Shown: piece after piece, positions 61,429-64,000 of the stretch
Layout of the letters: every line of letters begins with the position of its first letter
Numbering within the stretch: the stretch's first letter is position 1
Assembly (NCBI RefSeq): GCF_002797815.1
Contig: NZ_PGFJ01000001.1
Coordinates: forward strand, 2,046,001 to 2,110,000
Reading direction: 5' to 3'
Source of the DNA: Mucilaginibacter auburnensis
GTDB taxonomy: Bacteria; Bacteroidota; Bacteroidia; Sphingobacteriales; Sphingobacteriaceae
Length of the DNA: 64,000 nucleotides
Made by a program: the position numbers and the translations under genes
Notes under the pieces: generated by a model
Seen by the model: only the letters and a program-made list of their open reading frames with translations
Databases searched by the model: none
Told to the model about the DNA's origin: nothing

Positions 61429-62442
61429 CTACCGCTGCACTTTGCCCGATCCATCGCCGTCAACAAGCGTTTTTATTTCGGCTACCGTAGCGTGGTTCAG
61501 ATCACCGGGAATGGTGTGCTTTAAAGCTGCCGCTGCCGCGCCAAATTCGGCAGCATCATCCATAGACATGCCGGTTATCAGGCCGTAAATAAAACCGCTG
61601 GCAAACGAGTCGCCTGTACCTACCCGGTCAACAATACGGATATCATATTCCTTAGTTTGATACATTCTGTTCTCGCCGTATACCAGCACGCTAAAACTAT
61701 TGTCAGACGCGCTGTGACTCTCCCGTAAATTAGTGGCAATATATTTAAAGCCGAATTTCTCGGTCATTTGTTCAAACGCGGTTTGATATTCGCTCAGGTC
61801 GCGCTTGCCGTCAATATACTTGTTTTCAACGCTCTTAAAGCCTAAAGTGGTTTCAGCGCCAATGCAAACATCAGCGTTCTCACACAGGCGGGTCATTACT
61901 TCCTGCGCTTTTTCCGAGCTCCAAAGTTTTTTGCGGTAATTAACGTCAATGCTGATGGTTATGCCTTTGGCTTTTGCAGCTTTAAGCGCTGCTTCGGTTA
62001 ACGCAAGGCCTTTGTCACTAATAGCAGGAGTAATGCCGCTGGTATGGAACCAATCGGCCCCTTCAAAAATTTTGTCGAAGTCAAATTCATCTACTTCAGC
62101 CTCGGTAATTGAAGAGCCCGCACGGTCGTACACTACTTGTGATGCACGCATAGATGCACCGGGTTCTAAAAAATAAAGGCCCAAACGGTTACCGCCACGC
62201 GCAACAAACTGTGTGTCAACGCCAAACCTGCGTAAGTGGTTAATAGCAGCCTGGCCAAGTGGATTATCGGGTACTTTTGATACAAATGAGCTCTCCAAAC
62301 CATAATTGCAAAGCGCCGCGGATACGTTGGCCTCGCCGCCGCCGTAGGTAATATCTAAGCTTTCGGCCTGTACAAATCGTTTATAATCAGGAGTTGACAA
62401 ACGCATCATGATCTCCCCAAGCGTAACCACTTTTTTCGACAT
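61429..62442 (-). CDS. kdgK: 2-keto-3-deoxygluconate kinase (PfkB family)
   Basis: Phosphorylates 2-keto-3-deoxygluconate to KDPG, the substrate of the divergent eda gene. The 337-residue ribokinase-fold protein has the N-terminal GGGEANVSAALCNYGL (PfkB signature 1) and the C-terminal DRVGTGDSFASGFIYGLITG with catalytic base GTGD (signature 2). KDG specificity is inferred from eda next door. An exact -7 box lies at 62488-62495, about 45 bases upstream. The gene ends at repeat element E and is probably the first gene of a unit with yhcH. Confidence 0.92.
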   Translation of the reverse strand: MSKKVVTLGEIMMRLSTPDYKRFVQAESLDITYGGGEANVSAALCNYGLESSFVSKVPDNPLGQAAINHLRRFGVDTQFVARGGNRLGLYFLEPGASMRASQVVYDRAGSSITEAEVDEFDFDKIFEGADWFHTSGITPAISDKGLALTEAALKAAKAKGITISIDVNYRKKLWSSEKAQEVMTRLCENADVCIGAETTLGFKSVENKYIDGKRDLSEYQTAFEQMTEKFGFKYIATNLRESHSASDNSFSVLVYGENRMYQTKEYDIRIVDRVGTGDSFASGFIYGLITGMSMDDAAEFGAAAAALKHTIPGDLNHATVAEIKTLVDGDGSGKVQR

Positions 62443-62487
62443 CAGGTATTGAGTATTTTTTGTTTAGAATGTAATTGATAAGCTTGC

Positions 62488-62495
62488 CAAAGCTA
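62488..62495 (-). promoter_or_regulatory. -7 promoter box of kdgK
   Basis: The minus strand reads TAGCTTTG, an exact TAnnTTTG match, 45 bases before the kdgK ATG. Confidence 0.5.
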
Positions 62496-62538
62496 CATTT
62501 TAAAGCCAAAAAACGGAGTTCCATTTTTTAAAAATTTC

Positions 62539-62550
62539 GCCAACGTTTGC
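62539..62550. promoter_or_regulatory. LacI-type operator candidate between kdgK and eda
   Basis: GCCAACGTTTGC is a near-perfect 12-base palindrome with the central CG and AACGTT core typical of LacI-family sites. It lies between the divergent promoters. The LacI-family gene at the left end of the window is a candidate binder. Confidence 0.5.
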
Positions 62551-62552
62551 GT

Positions 62553-62570
62553 AAATGATAATTGTCATTT
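62553..62570. promoter_or_regulatory. Second palindrome, Crp/Fnr-like
   Basis: AAATGATAATTGTCATTT matches its reverse complement at 16 of 18 positions and begins two bases after the LacI-like site. The TGA/TCA half-sites recall Crp/Fnr-family operators. Confidence 0.4.
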
Positions 62571-62634
62571 ATGTGCCGTTATGCAGGTATCGACGTAATC
62601 TTTTGCTAATTTTACATTATCAATTTAACTAATT

Positions 62635-63294
62635 ATGGAGAAGAAAACCACCATATTGAACCTGATACAGGAGCAAGGTATTTTACCTTTATATTTCCAT
62701 CAGGATGAAGAAGTGAGCGTGAATGTTTTACGTGCACTTTATGCCGCGGGTGTAAAAACCATTGAGTATACTAACAGGGGCGAGGCCGCTTTAAGAAACT
62801 TTGCTAAACTGCGCGAGGTTTGCGATAAGGAGCTGGGCGGCATGTACTTAGGCGTAGGTACAATAAAAACGGCCGGGGCGGCACAGGCTTTTGCTGATGC
62901 CGGAGCTGATTACATTATAAGCCCTGGACTGGTAGAGGAAGTTGTGGAAGTGTCTGATAAAAACGGTTTGCTGTGGGTGCCCGGCGCTATGACGCCTTCG
63001 GAAATAATAAAAGCCGAAAACATGGGCGCTAAGCTGGTAAAATTGTTTCCGGGCAATATATTAGGTCCGTCATTTTTAAATGCTGTTAAAGTTTTGTTTC
63101 CTGATTTGTTATTTATGCCGACAGGTGGTGTGGAGCTAAATAAAACAAGCATTGGCGGCTGGTTCAAAGCAGGTGTATGCGCCGTAGGTATGGGCAGCCA
63201 GTTGGTTAGCAAAGAAGTGATGGAAGATAAAAAGTATGCCGAACTAACAAAGGCTACTATTGAGGCTATCAATATTGTTAACGCAAGCAGATAA
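62635..63294 (+). CDS. eda: KDPG aldolase (bifunctional KHG/KDPG aldolase)
   Basis: Cleaves KDPG to pyruvate and glyceraldehyde-3-phosphate, completing the uronate and Entner-Doudoroff branches. The 219-residue TIM barrel has the glutamate in TIEYTNRGEAAL (about E44) and the Schiff-base lysine in AKLVKLFPGN (about 135), followed by the phosphate-binding MPTGGV and AVGMGSQL. It is divergent from kdgK, which makes its substrate. A convergent shared terminator follows. Confidence 0.95.
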   Translation: MEKKTTILNLIQEQGILPLYFHQDEEVSVNVLRALYAAGVKTIEYTNRGEAALRNFAKLREVCDKELGGMYLGVGTIKTAGAAQAFADAGADYIISPGLVEEVVEVSDKNGLLWVPGAMTPSEIIKAENMGAKLVKLFPGNILGPSFLNAVKVLFPDLLFMPTGGVELNKTSIGGWFKAGVCAVGMGSQLVSKEVMEDKKYAELTKATIEAINIVNASR

Positions 63295-63303
63295 ATTTAA
63301 AAT

Positions 63304-63337
63304 GGGTTTAGTGGTTGGATAGCCGACCACTAAACCC
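63304..63337. terminator. Shared terminator of eda and the SDR gene
   Basis: GGGTTTAGTGGTTGG (63304-63318) pairs with 63323-63337 around the loop ATAG, with one wobble position. It ends at the SDR stop codon and lies ten bases after the eda stop. Confidence 0.85.
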
Positions 63338-64000
63338 TTATATCCATCTGAAGGCGTACTGCAACAGCGTCGGCACGTTTACACTTTCAACAATCTTCCA
63401 GTTTTTCTTTTCTGCTATAAACTGAGGCATCGCAAGGCCCGATCTTTTTGCAGCTTGCGTATAAAATTCTGCGCGGGTAGGGTGCTGCGGACTCACTGCA
63501 TTAAATATATTACCAAAAGCTTTCTTTTCTAACAATGATAAGCTTACACCAATGCAATCTGTTAAGTCGATCATGTTAACAGGTGCATCGCCGTTAGGAA
63601 TGTCTGTCTTTCCGGCAAAAAATCTGCCCGGGTCACGACCGGGGCCAAATAAACCGCCAAAGCGGATGATGGTTGTTGTAAATGCGGTCTCCGCCGATAA
63701 TAACTGTTCGGCCTCAAGCAAAATTTTACCTGCTTCGCTGTCAGGTTCAGGATGATTTAACTCGTTTACAGTAGCGTTATTATCGCCATAAACACCAGTC
63801 GAGCTGATCAATACTACATGTTTAATTTGATTTTGTTTTATGAGTGGGATAAGCTGATTGATCTGCAATAAATATTCGGCGCCTTTGCCTGCCCTTGCTC
63901 TTGGCGGAATGCATATCCATAAAACATCGCAGGCAAAAAAATCATTGTCAATAACTTGTTTTTCGTGCGACAGATCTATCAGGTAAGGCTTTATCCCTTC
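63338..64000 (-). CDS. NAD-dependent epimerase/SDR-family protein, 5' end outside window
   Basis: The frame is open from 63338 to the window edge at 64000 (about 220 codons), so the N-terminus with the glycine-rich nucleotide-binding loop lies beyond it. Visible are the strand HVVLISSTGVYG with the SDR serine/tyrosine region, TTIIRFGGLFGPGRDPG and NMIDLTDCIGVSL, typical of extended SDR proteins (YeeZ/GDP-sugar epimerase-like). An ATG at 63868 lies inside the conserved fold and is not the start. The substrate is unknown; it need not belong to the uronate set. Confidence 0.85.
   Translation of the reverse strand, partial: EGIKPYLIDLSHEKQVIDNDFFACDVLWICIPPRARAGKGAEYLLQINQLIPLIKQNQIKHVVLISSTGVYGDNNATVNELNHPEPDSEAGKILLEAEQLLSAETAFTTTIIRFGGLFGPGRDPGRFFAGKTDIPNGDAPVNMIDLTDCIGVSLSLLEKKAFGNIFNAVSPQHPTRAEFYTQAAKRSGLAMPQFIAEKKNWKIVESVNVPTLLQYAFRWI

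Noticed and set aside
1..64000. Search for CRISPR arrays, tRNA or rRNA genes, prophage, insertion sequences and defence systems
   Set aside because: No regular 25-40-base repeats, no tRNA-like cloverleaf, no transposase, integrase or known defence genes were seen; the gene content is ordinary chromosome.

Overview
This window looks like ordinary chromosome from a member of the Bacteroidota, most likely the Sphingobacteriaceae (Mucilaginibacter/Pedobacter type). That placement rests on protein families (tandem DUF3857 proteins, fused SpmA/SpmB, a four-cysteine HAD heptose phosphatase, GH2/GH27 secreted hydrolases, Bacteroidota-style RND pump) and on promoters. Many genes have an exact TAnnTTTG -7 box close to the start codon, and Shine-Dalgarno sequences are scarce. 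I found no rRNA, tRNA, CRISPR, prophage or insertion sequence. About 58 protein genes are supported, two of them cut by the window ends.

Layout. 1-4.3 kb: a hexuronate-type MFS transporter (5' end missing), a LacI regulator, a small outer-membrane barrel and a nucleoside-type MFS permease. 4.4-7 kb: etfB-etfA-bifunctional nuclease on the minus strand. 6.9-9.6 kb: TPR protein, chromate transporter, MazG-like pyrophosphohydrolase, TruC. 9.7-14 kb: Dabb protein plus a GH2/GH27 pair for galactose-containing glycans. 14-16.2 kb: GT39-like membrane protein and GmhB. 16.5-22.5 kb: gltBD. 22.7-24.4 kb: DUF1761 and manC. 24.8-27 kb: recQ. 27.1-30.7 kb: yajQ, then ppk1 overlapping a Ppx/GppA phosphatase. 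30.7-33.7 kb: a structured leader, ubiX, and a hybrid histidine kinase. 33.9-37.6 kb: mtaB-lgt-gtrA-inositol monophosphatase. 37.7-39.8 kb: a Nfu-type protein and purB. 39.9-47.9 kb: a TetR-tolC-adaptor-RND pump operon, then DUF4126 and a second TetR. 47.9-50.9 kb: a possible small RNA, a small membrane protein, SpmAB, and an exonuclease. 51-54.9 kb: two DUF3857/transglutaminase proteins. 54.9-58.7 kb: an unlisted 40-residue membrane protein, DinB, NlpC/P60, mutS. 59-64 kb: SGNH hydrolase, hypothetical, SnoaL/NTF2-like lipoprotein, YhcH, kdgK, eda, and an SDR protein running off the end.

How the genes connect. The two ends carry parts of hexuronate breakdown: uptake and a LacI repressor on the left, KDG kinase, KDPG aldolase and YhcH on the right. 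The kdgK/eda divergent region carries a LacI-type palindrome. The middle is mainly housekeeping: glutamate synthesis, redox, polyphosphate, DNA repair, lipoprotein maturation and tRNA modification.

No obvious new defence or mobile system is present. The most unusual signals are non-coding. Five intergenic elements abutting stop codons are built from 7- or 8-base 'words' repeated in register and arranged as inverted repeats. An array of TGARACGA octamers lies between mutS and the SGNH gene. Two compact promoter-hairpin-terminator units sit at 30.75 kb and 47.92 kb. The first contains a sequence that can pair with either of two flanking copies.
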